Of a stretch of DNA of 64,000 nt, positions 50,750-59,199 are shown piece by piece (the stretch's first letter is position 1; the number at the start of each line of letters is the position of its first letter). Location of the stretch: positions 62,001 through 126,000 of the forward strand of contig CAWCUU010000003.1 in the NCBI GenBank assembly GCA_963798855.1, written 5' to 3'. This DNA comes from CAWCUU01 sp963798855. Its GTDB lineage: Bacteria; Gemmatimonadota; Gemmatimonadetes; Longimicrobiales; RSA9. The notes under the pieces were generated by a model, which saw only the letters and a program-made list of their open reading frames with translations, made no database searches and was not told the origin of the DNA. The position numbers and the translations under genes are program-made.

Positions 50750-51249
50750 GCAGACGGCTGACGCACCAGGATGAGGAGGGTCGCGCCCGCATGGTCGATG
50801 TGGGCGACAAGGCGGAGAGCCGCCGGGAAGCGACCGCCGAGGGGTGCCTGATGATGGAGCGCTCGACGTTCGACGCGCTGGTCGAGGGCAGGACGCCGAA
50901 GGGCGATCCGCTGCTCGTCGCGCGCATCGCCGCGATCCAGGCCGCCAAGGGAACGGCCACGCTGATCCCACTCTGCCACCCTATCGCGCTCGATGACATC
51001 GATGTCGAGCTCAGCCCCGATCCCGCGCTACCGGGGATCCGCGCCACCGCGACCGCACGGGTGACCGCCCGCACGGGCGTGGAGATGGAGGCGCTGACCG
51101 CCGTCTCGGTGGCGCTGCTCACCGCGTACGACATGTTGAAGGGTATCGAGCGAGGCATGCGCATCGAGGGCATCCGGCTGCTGCGCAAGAGTGGGGGTCG
51201 GAGCGGCGATTGGGCGGCGGAAAAGGGGCGGCCGGACCCGGTGGCGTAG
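50746..51249 (+). CDS. moaC: Cyclic pyranopterin monophosphate synthase (MoaC)
   Basis: A 167-residue MoaC subunit, which forms cyclic pyranopterin monophosphate in molybdopterin synthesis. MVDVGDKAESRREATAEG near residue 17, TLIPLCHPIALDDIDVEL near 70, and GVEMEALTAVSVALLTAYDM near 110 are complete family landmarks. The first GTG overlaps the holB stop by 4 bases. No other moa gene is in this window. Confidence 0.95.
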   Translation: MSRRLTHQDEEGRARMVDVGDKAESRREATAEGCLMMERSTFDALVEGRTPKGDPLLVARIAAIQAAKGTATLIPLCHPIALDDIDVELSPDPALPGIRATATARVTARTGVEMEALTAVSVALLTAYDMLKGIERGMRIEGIRLLRKSGGRSGDWAAEKGRPDPVA

Positions 51250-51383
51250 TCGCCGCCGGGCAACGACTTGGACGAGTTTTCCACAATCCAGGCCCCATCC
51301 AAGGCCGTTGCGCGAGGTCCGGAGCCGCGTCATCATTGCGCCGACCGGTTCCCCGAGCCGGCCGAAAGGAGTCGAATCGACGG

Positions 51384-52073
51384 ATGGGCACACTGCTGTC
51401 ACGGTGGGAGGAACAACAGCGCGGACGCCTTCAGCGCCTGATGGTGAGCGCGAGAGGACTCCTGCGCTCGCTGCGGGCTTTTGTCGTGCTCGGGCTCGGC
51501 TTCGTCTTCGGCGTCCACTTCGCGGCGTTGCCGGCGGGAGTGCCGTCGCTTCCGGCCATGCGGGCGCTGCAGACGCGTCTCCACGAGTCGCAGCACGCGC
51601 TCACGGCTCGCAGCGGTGAGATCGCCCTGCTCCGCCAGGAGATCGAGCGCATGCGGACCGTGATGCGGCAGTCCAGCCGCTACGGCATTCCGGCCGATCT
51701 CTCGAGCGCGATCTACGACAACGCCGTCGCGGAGGGGATCCAGCCTTCGCTCGCCTACAGTCTCGTCCGCGTCGAAAGCCAGTTCTCCCGCTTCGCCGTC
51801 AGCGACAGGGGAGCCGTGGGGCTGACGCAGATCATGCCGACCACTGCCGCGGAATTGGACCGGAGTGCGACGTACGATCGGCTGTTCGATCGCGATACGA
51901 ACCTGCGGCTCGGCTTCCGCTATCTGCGGATCATGCTGCAGAAGTACGGCGGTGACCTGCGCCTCGCGCTTCTCGCATACAACCGCGGACCGGGCACCGT
52001 CGATTCGATCCGGCACGTCGGCCGCGACCCCGCCAACGGGTACGCCCGGGCCGTGCTCGGCGGCGTTCGCTGA
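51384..52073 (+). CDS. Slt-type lytic transglycosylase
   Basis: A 229-residue protein with a hydrophobic segment near residue 35 (FVVLGLGFVFGVHFAAL), a coiled coil (residues 60-95) and a soluble lytic transglycosylase domain. The catalytic Glu is in LVRVESQFSRF, followed by SDRGAVGLTQIMP and LLAYNRGPGTV. It would cleave the glycan strand of peptidoglycan, anchored in the inner membrane. ATG at 51384 has GGAG upstream. It is a separate unit 134 bases after moaC and is convergent with the small gene at 52096. Confidence 0.9.
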   Translation: MGTLLSRWEEQQRGRLQRLMVSARGLLRSLRAFVVLGLGFVFGVHFAALPAGVPSLPAMRALQTRLHESQHALTARSGEIALLRQEIERMRTVMRQSSRYGIPADLSSAIYDNAVAEGIQPSLAYSLVRVESQFSRFAVSDRGAVGLTQIMPTTAAELDRSATYDRLFDRDTNLRLGFRYLRIMLQKYGGDLRLALLAYNRGPGTVDSIRHVGRDPANGYARAVLGGVR

Positions 52074-52095
52074 AGCAGGAGACGGACGACTCGCG

Positions 52096-52311
52096 TCAGG
52101 CCGCCTCCGGCGGGCCACCACGCGGGTCGTCCGCCTCGACCACCTCCTCCTCCGTCACGCCCACCACCTCGCCGTCCGCGAACTGTACCATGTAGCCTTC
52201 ACGGCCCTCGCTGCTGTTCTCCGGACCCCAGTGCCCCACCACCTCGCCCACTTCGTCGCGGTACCGCTCGGACTGCGTGTAGCGCGGATTCGTGACCTTG
52301 ACCCAGAGCAT
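52096..52311 (-). CDS. Small conserved protein, function unknown
   Basis: A 71-residue acidic protein (MLWVKVTNPRYTQSERYRDE, then GYMVQFADGEVVGVTEEEVV) with an SH3-like or small beta-barrel character. A clear AGGAG lies 8 bases upstream of ATG 52311. The gene sits 80 bases downstream of the LysM transglycosylase on the same strand and may be cotranscribed. No function is known. Confidence 0.6.
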   Translation of the reverse strand: MLWVKVTNPRYTQSERYRDEVGEVVGHWGPENSSEGREGYMVQFADGEVVGVTEEEVVEADDPRGGPPEAA

Positions 52312-52391
52312 TGATCGACTCCTGCGGATTCCGGTTGGAAGATCGGAATCCGAGAGGCCATGCACGAGGCGGGCCAGATGTTTGCCGGCCG

Positions 52392-53732
52392 CTAAACCCC
52401 GATCTTCAACGTCTGACCCGGCTGGATCACGCTTCGACGGCCGAGCTCGTTCCACGCCCGCAGCTGACCGACGCTGACGTTGTGGCGCTGCGCGATCATC
52501 CACAGCGAGTCCCCCCGCCGCACCCTGTAGCTGCGGAAGTCGGAGGACCGGTGCTCCGCCGCCACGCTCGCAACCGCGGCGCCGTCCTCACCCATCGGCA
52601 CCTTGATCTCCTGGCCGACCTGCAGCCCGCGAGGCGTGACCCCTTCATTCACCGCTCGCAGCGCGGCGACCGTCGTGCCGAAGCGCTGCGCAACGTGGGA
52701 GAGCGTCTCGCCACGATGGATCGTGTAGCTCGCGAGCTCGACGTGGTCGCTCGACTTCCACCCCGAGTACACCCGCTCGAAGTTCTGCGCGAAGACCTGC
52801 TCGCCTCCCACCGGCACGCGCACGCGGTACCCACCTCCCGGAGGCGTCAGCCCCCGCACGAGCTGCGGGTTCAGTTCCCTGAGCGCATCCTCGTCCGCAC
52901 CGGACGCCTCCGCGACCGTGCCGAGCGGAGTCGCGCCGGGGACCAGGACCTCCTCGTACTGGAACGGCTGCTCGTAGTCCAGCTCCGTGAACCCGTAGCG
53001 GACCGGGTCCTTGCCGATGAAGCCGGCCGCGAGCATCAGCGGCACGTAATCGCGCGTCTCCTGCGGCAGGTACTGGTCGATCTTCCAGAACAGCGACTCG
53101 TCGCCCTTCTGGCCGCCCGCCTTCTGGCGGAGCACGCGCTCCACACGGTTCTCCCCCGTGTTGTAGGAGGCCGCGGCCAGGTACCAGCTACCGAACTCGT
53201 CGTGCAGATCCTGCAGATAGTCCAAGGCGGCGTCGGTCGCCTTCTCCGGATCGCGACGCTCGTCCACATACGCGTCGACCTTCAGCCCGTAACGCCGTCC
53301 CGTCTCCGCGATGAACTGCCACATCCCGGCCGCCGCCGCCTTCGAGTACGCGTTCGGCGACAGCCCGCTCTCGATGAAGGCGAGGTACACGAGGTCCTCC
53401 GGCATTCCGCGCTCCCGCAGCTTCGCGCGGATCATCGGGCCCCATTCCCCGAGCCGCTCCAGCCACTGCCGCGTCCGATCCGAGTTGCGGCCCTTCAGAA
53501 AGTCGATCCAGAAGCCGACTCGATCGTTGTACGTGACCGGCAGATCCCAGCCACGATCCTCGACCCAGCGGACCCCGCTCTCGTCGCTCGGTGCCTCCCT
53601 CGCCGCCGCCGCATACTCGTCCGTGGGAGCCGGCGTGCGCTCCGGCGGCCGCACCACTCGGGCGCTCACCAGGCCGACCGCAAGGGCGATCAGACCCGTC
53701 ACGAGAGTCCGGTTCCGCTGAATGCTCGCCAT
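52392..53732 (-). CDS. LysM-containing lytic transglycosylase (MltD-like)
   Basis: A 446-residue periplasmic enzyme. After an N-terminal membrane segment (LVTGLIALAVGLVSARVV), the transglycosylase domain has its catalytic Glu in LAFIESGLSPNAYS, with AAAAGMWQFI and AASYNTGENRV following. The C-terminal 150 residues hold three LysM repeats; the clearest are ETLSHVAQRFGTTVAALRAV and DSLWMIAQRHNVSVGQLRAW. A promoter with TTGATA, 18 bp, TATAAC ends 143 bases before its ATG. It overlaps in role with the transglycosylase at 51384. Confidence 0.92.
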   Translation of the reverse strand: MASIQRNRTLVTGLIALAVGLVSARVVRPPERTPAPTDEYAAAAREAPSDESGVRWVEDRGWDLPVTYNDRVGFWIDFLKGRNSDRTRQWLERLGEWGPMIRAKLRERGMPEDLVYLAFIESGLSPNAYSKAAAAGMWQFIAETGRRYGLKVDAYVDERRDPEKATDAALDYLQDLHDEFGSWYLAAASYNTGENRVERVLRQKAGGQKGDESLFWKIDQYLPQETRDYVPLMLAAGFIGKDPVRYGFTELDYEQPFQYEEVLVPGATPLGTVAEASGADEDALRELNPQLVRGLTPPGGGYRVRVPVGGEQVFAQNFERVYSGWKSSDHVELASYTIHRGETLSHVAQRFGTTVAALRAVNEGVTPRGLQVGQEIKVPMGEDGAAVASVAAEHRSSDFRSYRVRRGDSLWMIAQRHNVSVGQLRAWNELGRRSVIQPGQTLKIGV

Positions 53733-53875
53733 GCTCGCTCCCTTCCTCGAAGACGTCCATTGCTCGGATCGGACAGGCAACCCTGCGGCGCGCTCGTCGC
53801 GCACCCGCCCACGGCGACGTCCGCGCAGGCGGTGGACGCGCCACCATCGGCGCAGCGCTACCGTACATCCAAGCC

Positions 53876-53905
53876 GTTATACCCTAATAGCTTAACCTAT
53901 ATCAA
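53876..53905 (-). promoter_or_regulatory. Promoter of the MltD-like gene: TTGATA, 18 bp, TATAAC
   Basis: TTGATA (53905-53900) and TATAAC (53881-53876) on the minus strand are 18 bases apart, in a short AT-rich patch that stands out from the GC-rich surroundings. The inferred leader is about 137 bases. The 275-base gap 53733-54007 otherwise shows nothing. Confidence 0.65.
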
Positions 53906-54007
53906 ACGGGGATTGAACCGAAGAAATACCGTAAGCCGGAAGCCCACCGAGCCGCGCTTCTGAGATCACGGAACGCGCCGCCGGCGCCGTCGAGCGATGT
54001 GGAGGGG

Positions 54008-54634
54008 TTACTCGGGGCGGTTCAGATAGTTTCCGAGAATCCGGTTGAGCCCGGCGAGCACGGCCAGCGCGGCGGCCCGGGCCGGACCCTCCGTCTCCAT
54101 CACCGTACCGACGAAGCGCTGCGTCGGGGGGCCTGATCCATGGATCGATACGGCGACGAGCTGCGTGTCGAACGCGCGGAATTCCTTGACGCCGGTCAGG
54201 CGCAGGGAGATGGCGTCGCCGGCCACGTTGGCGACGGCCTCGAGAGTGGCGAGAGCGGCGGTACGAAGCTCGATCGGATCGGATCGCTCGCCGACGGCCT
54301 CGCCAATGTGCACCTCGCCCTTCCATTCGAGCGTGGTGCGGAACCGGGTGGAACGGGTCTCGTCCTCGGGGATCCGCTCGATGCCGACGAAGCGGACCCG
54401 ACGCTCGGTGGCGAAGCCGGCGACACAACGGATCTGGATGGCGTCGCGGTCGAGCTCTGCCGCTGCGAGCGCCGCCTGGAGCTCCTCTTCGAGGTCATCC
54501 GGCGTGAGACGGGGCGGTCCGACGATCCAGAGGGTGGCGCTCTCCTCGTCGAAGAACGCGGTCTCGACCCCTTCGTGCCTGCGCAGCATCTGTCGGAGGC
54601 GGCTGAGGCCCTCCGGCGCCTGGATGTGGGACAT
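54008..54634 (-). CDS. Conserved two-domain protein of unknown function (paralog of 27759-28694)
   Basis: A 208-residue soluble protein. Its last 115 residues (TTLEWKGEVHIGEAVGE, then TAALATLEAVANVAGDA and AALAVLAGLNRILGN) align by eye with the C-terminus of the protein at 27759-28694. The N-terminal 75 residues form a separate small alpha/beta domain beginning LRQMLRRHEGVETAFF. The proline-rich linker of the other copy is absent. No function is known. It lies between the LysM transglycosylase and the baeRF gene on the same strand. Confidence 0.72.
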   Translation of the reverse strand: MSHIQAPEGLSRLRQMLRRHEGVETAFFDEESATLWIVGPPRLTPDDLEEELQAALAAAELDRDAIQIRCVAGFATERRVRFVGIERIPEDETRSTRFRTTLEWKGEVHIGEAVGERSDPIELRTAALATLEAVANVAGDAISLRLTGVKEFRAFDTQLVAVSIHGSGPPTQRFVGTVMETEGPARAAALAVLAGLNRILGNYLNRPE

Positions 54635-54728
54635 CGGTGCCTCGTGTAGAGACGCGGTACCGGGGAGAGATCAGGAGGTCGGCATCGTTAGTATAGACGT
54701 CGTCGCAAACGCGTGTCAAGAAAGAGGA

Positions 54729-55910
54729 TCAGAATCGGAGGAGGGCGCCCACGCCCTCGATGCGTTCCATGGCGCCGGCATCGACGAAGGCCACATCGGC
54801 ATCGTGCTCCGCGGCAAGGCGGACCATCGTCTCGATGAGGTCGACGCCGTCGCGGGTCTCGCCGCCACAGTAGGGGCATCGGTCCGCGGTTCCGGCGAGG
54901 TAGAAGCCGCACTTCCGGCAGCGTGAGCCGCGGCGGTCCACATCCGCCGCGACGACCAGGGTCTGGACCTTCCCTTCCTGGAGCTGCTCGAGCGTGCGGG
55001 CGAAGCCCGCGGTCGCATAGTGCTCCTGTCCAACGCGTTCCTTCAGCCGCAGCAGTGCATCCGTGTCGTGGTGCTCGTCCCGGGCGCGAAGCGCGGGCGA
55101 CAGCCGATCGAGCAGCTCGGCGCTGGTCGCATCGAGCGGCGCGTGGGCGGTGTGCGCCACGCGATTCCGGACCGCCTCCGGCAGATATTCGAGGAAGTTG
55201 CGCACGTTTTCGTCCGTGCCGAGCACGACGTAGTCGTCCGGCTGATAGCGCTGATCGAACTCGCGCACCTCCTGCGCGAACTCCTTGAAGAAGTGCCGCA
55301 CCTCTTCCGCCTTGCGGCTCTGGTAGTCGCGCGCGGAGTACCCGCCGCGCCTGATGTCGTGCGGCGCGGGGTATGGCTGCGTGTCCACCTGGTGCTCCCG
55401 CACGGGCCGCCCCATGTAGACGCTGATCATGCGCAGGTGCTCGCGGTCGACGAGCAGCACGCCGTGATGCCGCCAGCTCCCGAGCAGCCGAACCAGCGGC
55501 GTGATCACCGGCGCCTCATCGATCTCCAGCCGGTTCTCGATCGGGACCGCGAACTGATACGCCTGCATCCAGTCGCCGCCGAGCTGGACGAAGATCGCCA
55601 CACCGCGGTTCGACTCTTCGAAGTCACGGTCGATCCAGCCCTCGACCCGGTCGAGCGCGGCGCCCACCTTGCCGGCGAGGTGGTCGTTGCGTGCTCCGGC
55701 GCTGTCGGCGAAATGGCCTCGCTGCTTGTTCAGAAATAGTCCGTAGGTTCTTTTGTTGTCGGAATTTACGGACATGTCGAGGTAGAGGGAGAGCACCGGG
55801 TGACCGTCGGTATCGAGATGCAGGAGGTCCGGGAGATCCGCTTTCGATAGCATGTCGGCTGGCGTCGGTGAACGGGTGACAGACACGCCTCCACGGGGCG
55901 CAAGCTTCAT
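54729..55910 (-). CDS. Bacterial release-factor-like protein (baeRF, VLRF1-type) with zinc ribbon
   Basis: A 393-residue protein resembling the eRF1/Pelota-related VLRF1 or baeRF family (family 10-like). The middle RRGGYSARDYQSRKAEEVRH and DDYVVLGTDENVRNFLEYLP correspond to domain 2/3 elements. A C-terminal zinc ribbon, CRKCGFYLAGTADRCPYC, is followed by MVRLAAEHDADVAFVDAG. Relatives act in nascent-chain release or tRNA cleavage. A bacterial GGQ-like motif is not clear. The start is uncertain: ATG 55910, GTG 55883 or ATG 55853. It precedes the 54008 gene by 94 bases. Confidence 0.78.
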   Translation of the reverse strand: MKLAPRGGVSVTRSPTPADMLSKADLPDLLHLDTDGHPVLSLYLDMSVNSDNKRTYGLFLNKQRGHFADSAGARNDHLAGKVGAALDRVEGWIDRDFEESNRGVAIFVQLGGDWMQAYQFAVPIENRLEIDEAPVITPLVRLLGSWRHHGVLLVDREHLRMISVYMGRPVREHQVDTQPYPAPHDIRRGGYSARDYQSRKAEEVRHFFKEFAQEVREFDQRYQPDDYVVLGTDENVRNFLEYLPEAVRNRVAHTAHAPLDATSAELLDRLSPALRARDEHHDTDALLRLKERVGQEHYATAGFARTLEQLQEGKVQTLVVAADVDRRGSRCRKCGFYLAGTADRCPYCGGETRDGVDLIETMVRLAAEHDADVAFVDAGAMERIEGVGALLRF

Positions 55911-56004
55911 GCCCCCTGCGGCGTCGCCGGCGAGACGGGTGGAGCGGCGGGGCGGCAGCGACGCACGGCGGCCAGGCTCTTCCGTTCGCGCCTCGCTTCA
56001 CGCG

Positions 56005-57480
56005 CTACAGGTGGTAGTTCGGCGCCTCGCGGGTGATGGCGACATCGTGCGGGTGGGACTCCCTCAACCCTCCCGCGGTGATGCGGACGAAGCGGGCCCG
56101 CGTGCGCAGGGCCTCGATGTCCGGGGAGCCGCAGTACCCCATGCCGCTGCGAAGCCCACCGACGAGCTGGAAGATGACGTCGCTGACGGGACCGTTGTAC
56201 GGCACGCGTCCCTCGATCCCCTCGGGGACGAACTTGCGGGTCGCGAGGGCCTCCTCCTGGAAGTAGCGGTCGGCGGAGCCCTCCTCCATGGCGGAGAGGG
56301 AGCCCATGCCGCGCACGGTCTTGTAACGACGACCCTCGAGGAGGAACGTCTCTCCGGGGCTCTCCTCCGTGCCGCCGAACATCGAGCCCATCATGACCGA
56401 ATGCGCGCCGGCCGCGATCGCCTTGACAATGTCGCCGGAGAACTTGATACCGCCGTCGGCAATGACCGGGATCGCGCCGTCGACGCCGCGAACGGCCTCC
56501 ATCACGGCGGTCAGCTGCGGCACGCCGACGCCGGTGACGATGCGCGTCGTGCAGATGCTGCCGGGTCCGATCCCGACCTTGACGGCGTCGGCGCCGCGCT
56601 CCGCGACGGCGGCCGCTCCTTCCCGGGTGCCGACATTGCCCGCGATGATCTGGACCTCGGGGAAGCGCTCACGCGTGCGGGCGAGCGCCTGCAGGACGCC
56701 CTCGGAATGTCCGTGGGCCGTGTCGATGACGAGCACGTCGCAGCCGGCCTCCACGACGGCCTCGGCGCGCTCGAAGTCACCGACGGTGGTCCCGATCGCG
56801 GCGCCGACCCGCAGCCTGCCGTGCTCGTCCTTGCAGGCGTTCGGGAACTGGCGGCGCTTGAAGATGTCCTTGACCGTGATGAGGCCGCGCAGGTGCCCCT
56901 GTGCGTCGACCACGGGAAGCTTCTCAATGCGGTGCCGGTGGAGGATCTCCTCGGCCTCCTCCAGGGAGGTGCCGATCGGCGTCGTGATCAGGCCAGCGGA
57001 CGTCATGACGTCGCGGATCAGCCTGTCGTGCCGTGTCTCGAACTGCAGGTCCCGGTTCGTGATGATGCCGACGAGCCGCTTGTCGTCCCCCTCCACGATC
57101 GGCACCCCGCTGATCGAGAACTGCTCCATCAACCGGAGCGCATCCGCGATCGGACGATCCGGCGTCAGCGTGATCGGGTTCATGATCATGCCGCTCTCCG
57201 AGCGCTTCACCCGATCCACCTCGGTGGCGTGACGCTCGATCGGCATGTTCTTGTGGACGATGCCGATTCCGCCCTCCCGCGCCATCGCGATCGCCATGCG
57301 CGACTCCGTGACCGTGTCCATTGCCGCGGACACGAGCGGGATGGACAGCCGGATGCCACGGGTCAGACGGGTGCTGACATCGGTGTCGCGCGGATGAACT
57401 CCCGAATAACTCGGGAGCAGGAGCACGTCGTCGAAGGTCAGCCCCTCCCCCTTCAGTCGCTCGTTTTGCCCATTCGCCAT
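56005..57480 (-). CDS. guaB: Inosine-5'-monophosphate dehydrogenase
   Basis: GuaB makes XMP from IMP with NAD, the first step to GMP. The 491-residue protein is full length. TFDDVLLLPSYS near the start, two CBS modules (residues 95-210) and the catalytic loop GSICTTRIVTGVGVPQ with Cys near residue 303 are all present, as is the flap with GMGSLSAMEEGSADRYF. ATG at 57480 was chosen because GGGAGGT lies 5 bases upstream; an in-frame start at 57498 lacks this. A promoter and a structured leader (57502-57543) precede it. Confidence 0.96.
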   Translation of the reverse strand: MANGQNERLKGEGLTFDDVLLLPSYSGVHPRDTDVSTRLTRGIRLSIPLVSAAMDTVTESRMAIAMAREGGIGIVHKNMPIERHATEVDRVKRSESGMIMNPITLTPDRPIADALRLMEQFSISGVPIVEGDDKRLVGIITNRDLQFETRHDRLIRDVMTSAGLITTPIGTSLEEAEEILHRHRIEKLPVVDAQGHLRGLITVKDIFKRRQFPNACKDEHGRLRVGAAIGTTVGDFERAEAVVEAGCDVLVIDTAHGHSEGVLQALARTRERFPEVQIIAGNVGTREGAAAVAERGADAVKVGIGPGSICTTRIVTGVGVPQLTAVMEAVRGVDGAIPVIADGGIKFSGDIVKAIAAGAHSVMMGSMFGGTEESPGETFLLEGRRYKTVRGMGSLSAMEEGSADRYFQEEALATRKFVPEGIEGRVPYNGPVSDVIFQLVGGLRSGMGYCGSPDIEALRTRARFVRITAGGLRESHPHDVAITREAPNYHL

Positions 57481-57501
57481 CGGACCTCCCGGATGCACGA
57501 A

Positions 57502-57543
57502 GCCCGCGTGAAGCGCGCGCCGTCGGCGCGCCCCTCCGCGGGC
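57502..57543 (-). promoter_or_regulatory. Two-tier hairpin in the guaB leader RNA
   Basis: In the transcript, GCCCGCG and CGCGGGC arms (7 bp) enclose an inner 7-bp hairpin of GCGCGCC with a three-base loop. It lies between the promoter and the guaB ribosome binding site. It does not match a riboswitch I know. It could be an attenuator, a binding site or just GC-rich structure. Confidence 0.55.
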
Positions 57544-57583
57544 CTGTTTCGCCTTCTGTTCGAACTCCCTCTCTCCATGGAGG

Positions 57584-57613
57584 AACCTAGAGCAGCCCTC
57601 TCGGGGCTGTCAA
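57584..57613 (-). promoter_or_regulatory. Promoter of guaB: TTGACA, 18 bp, TAGGTT
   Basis: A perfect TTGACA (57613-57608) and TAGGTT (57589-57584) with 18 bases between. The spacer contains a 6-bp inverted repeat (CAGCCC, five bases, GGGCTG), a possible operator or the end of the upstream gene. The inferred leader is about 97 bases. Confidence 0.65.
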
Positions 57614-57624
57614 GCAGCCCGGCC

Positions 57625-58107
57625 TCAGCTCGGAGCCGGGCCGTCCGCGGCCTTTTCGGCTTCGCCCAGGTCGCTGCCAGGCGGGGCTTCGCCGTCCCGC
57701 TGCGGCGGCCCCGGTCTGACCTCCGGCTTCCTGGCCGGGCCGATGGAGCCGACCACGCGCTGCGGTGAATCGGATTGCCGTGCAGGCAGCTTCCCGGTGC
57801 CCGGGCCGGTCCGCTTCGGATCGGGACGGCTCGGCGCGGTCTCGAAGATCCCGCTCAGCCCGTCGATCACCTTCCCCGCCGTGCTGACGAGCTTCATCGT
57901 GCCGCTCATGGTGCGGGCGGCCAGAGACCGCGCGCGCATCCCATCCTCGAGGCGCTCGGCGAAACGCTGGAAGCCGCTCGAGGGAGCGGCGGATCTCTCG
58001 GCATAACGAGACTCCAGGAACTCAATGTAGTCGAGGACCTGGTACAGCTGCGCCTCGGGCAGCACATCCAGCTTACGGAGAACCCTCTTCTTCAGCACGT
58101 CGTGCAT
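57625..58107 (-). CDS. Small protein with DUF2281-like N-terminus, proline-rich tail
   Basis: A 160-residue protein. Residues 1-40 (VLRKLDVLPEAQLYQVLDYI, then EFLESRYA) resemble the small helical DUF2281 domain often found in antitoxin-like or unassigned proteins. The rest is a proline-, arginine- and glycine-rich tail, probably unstructured. GGAGGCG lies 5 bases upstream of ATG 58107. It lies upstream of guaB on the same strand; guaB has its own promoter within the gap. Confidence 0.6.
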   Translation of the reverse strand: MHDVLKKRVLRKLDVLPEAQLYQVLDYIEFLESRYAERSAAPSSGFQRFAERLEDGMRARSLAARTMSGTMKLVSTAGKVIDGLSGIFETAPSRPDPKRTGPGTGKLPARQSDSPQRVVGSIGPARKPEVRPGPPQRDGEAPPGSDLGEAEKAADGPAPS

Positions 58108-58264
58108 CTCGCCTCCATGAATGCCACACTCCTGAATGATACCCCGCCTGCCCGGAAACGGCGAGACCGCCGGGGCTTTCCCGCACGCAGCCTTCGAGCC
58201 GGCTCCCGTTCTCATCGTTCGTACAACGGCCCGAGGCGGCCCGCGGTTTCGTCGCCCCGCCGCG

Positions 58265-58294
58265 TTGACACTGTTCCCGGGGCCGATCTAGCTT
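58265..58294 (+). promoter_or_regulatory. Promoter of the hexapeptide acyltransferase: TTGACA, 18 bp, TAGCTT
   Basis: A perfect TTGACA (58265-58270) followed after 18 bases by TAGCTT (58289-58294), about 65 bases before ATG 58361. With guaB, nifU and the PLP operon it defines a TAGnTT-type -10 for this genome. The 253-base gap 58108-58360 holds nothing else recognised. Confidence 0.6.
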
Positions 58295-58360
58295 CGAAGT
58301 CACCGGGGCGCGCACGAGGCGCGACCCGCGCTGGGGGTTCGGACGGGGAGGCGGAACAGG

Positions 58361-59188
58361 ATGGAGTTTCTTCCACTTCGCAGCGTCGAGCTTCGGCCGG
58401 ATACCCTCCGCGCCTACGACGTGTGGCTCGAGGGGCTGGAGCGCGAGCTGGGCCAGCCGGACTGCGATCGTAATGAGCTGTGCCGCCGGGTCCTGACGGA
58501 CATCTATTACCCGCAATATCGCGAGATCGACCCGGGGGAGCTGCCGGAGCCGACGCGCATCGCCCTGCTGCAGATGGACCCCCGAAACATCACGCTCGAG
58601 CCCGAATACTACGCGGAGATCGACGTCGATCGGTACGCACGGGTCAAGCCCCTGATCTGGCTATGGGAGATGTTCGACAAGAGCCCGCTCGGTGAGAACG
58701 TGCACCTGGGCGTGCGCTTTCGGCGCATTCTCGCCCGGCGGATCTTCCGACGGTGCGGCCGCAACTTCAAGGCGTTCCACTTCGTCAAGTTGTCCTTCGG
58801 CTACAACCTGGTCGTGGGGGACGACGTCGTGGTCCATCGCCACGTGCTGCTCGACGATCGTGGCGGGATTCGGATCGGCAACCGCTGCTCGATCGCGGAC
58901 TATGCGAACATCTACAGCCACACGCACTCGATCGCGGACGGCCGCGACGTCGACTGCCCGCTGACCGTGCTCGGCGAGGGCGTACGGATCACCTACCACG
59001 CGACGGTGCTCGCCGGCGTTCACGTGGCCGACGACGGAATGGTGGGTGCTCTCGCCGTGGCCACGAAGGACGTCCCGTCAGGCGAGGTCGCGGTCGGCAT
59101 CCCGGCGCAGCCGAAGCTCCGCAAGCCCCCGCTCAATGCCCGCCCCGAGCACCCGGCCACGCGCGATCCGCTGGCGAACGACGAGTAA
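58361..59188 (+). CDS. Left-handed beta-helix (hexapeptide) acyltransferase
   Basis: A 275-residue protein. The N-terminal 130 residues are helical and unassigned. The C-terminal part shows hexapeptide repeats (VVGDDVVVHRHVLLDDRGGI, then RIGNRCSIADYANI and LAGVHVADDGMVGALAVATK) typical of O-acetyl- or N-acyltransferases. A conserved-type His may be that in ANIYSHTHSI. The substrate is unknown; sugar or phospholipid head groups are common for this fold. It precedes the DUF6624 gene by 11 bases. Confidence 0.8.
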   Translation: MEFLPLRSVELRPDTLRAYDVWLEGLERELGQPDCDRNELCRRVLTDIYYPQYREIDPGELPEPTRIALLQMDPRNITLEPEYYAEIDVDRYARVKPLIWLWEMFDKSPLGENVHLGVRFRRILARRIFRRCGRNFKAFHFVKLSFGYNLVVGDDVVVHRHVLLDDRGGIRIGNRCSIADYANIYSHTHSIADGRDVDCPLTVLGEGVRITYHATVLAGVHVADDGMVGALAVATKDVPSGEVAVGIPAQPKLRKPPLNARPEHPATRDPLANDE

Positions 59189-59199
59189 GGAGCAAGGTG

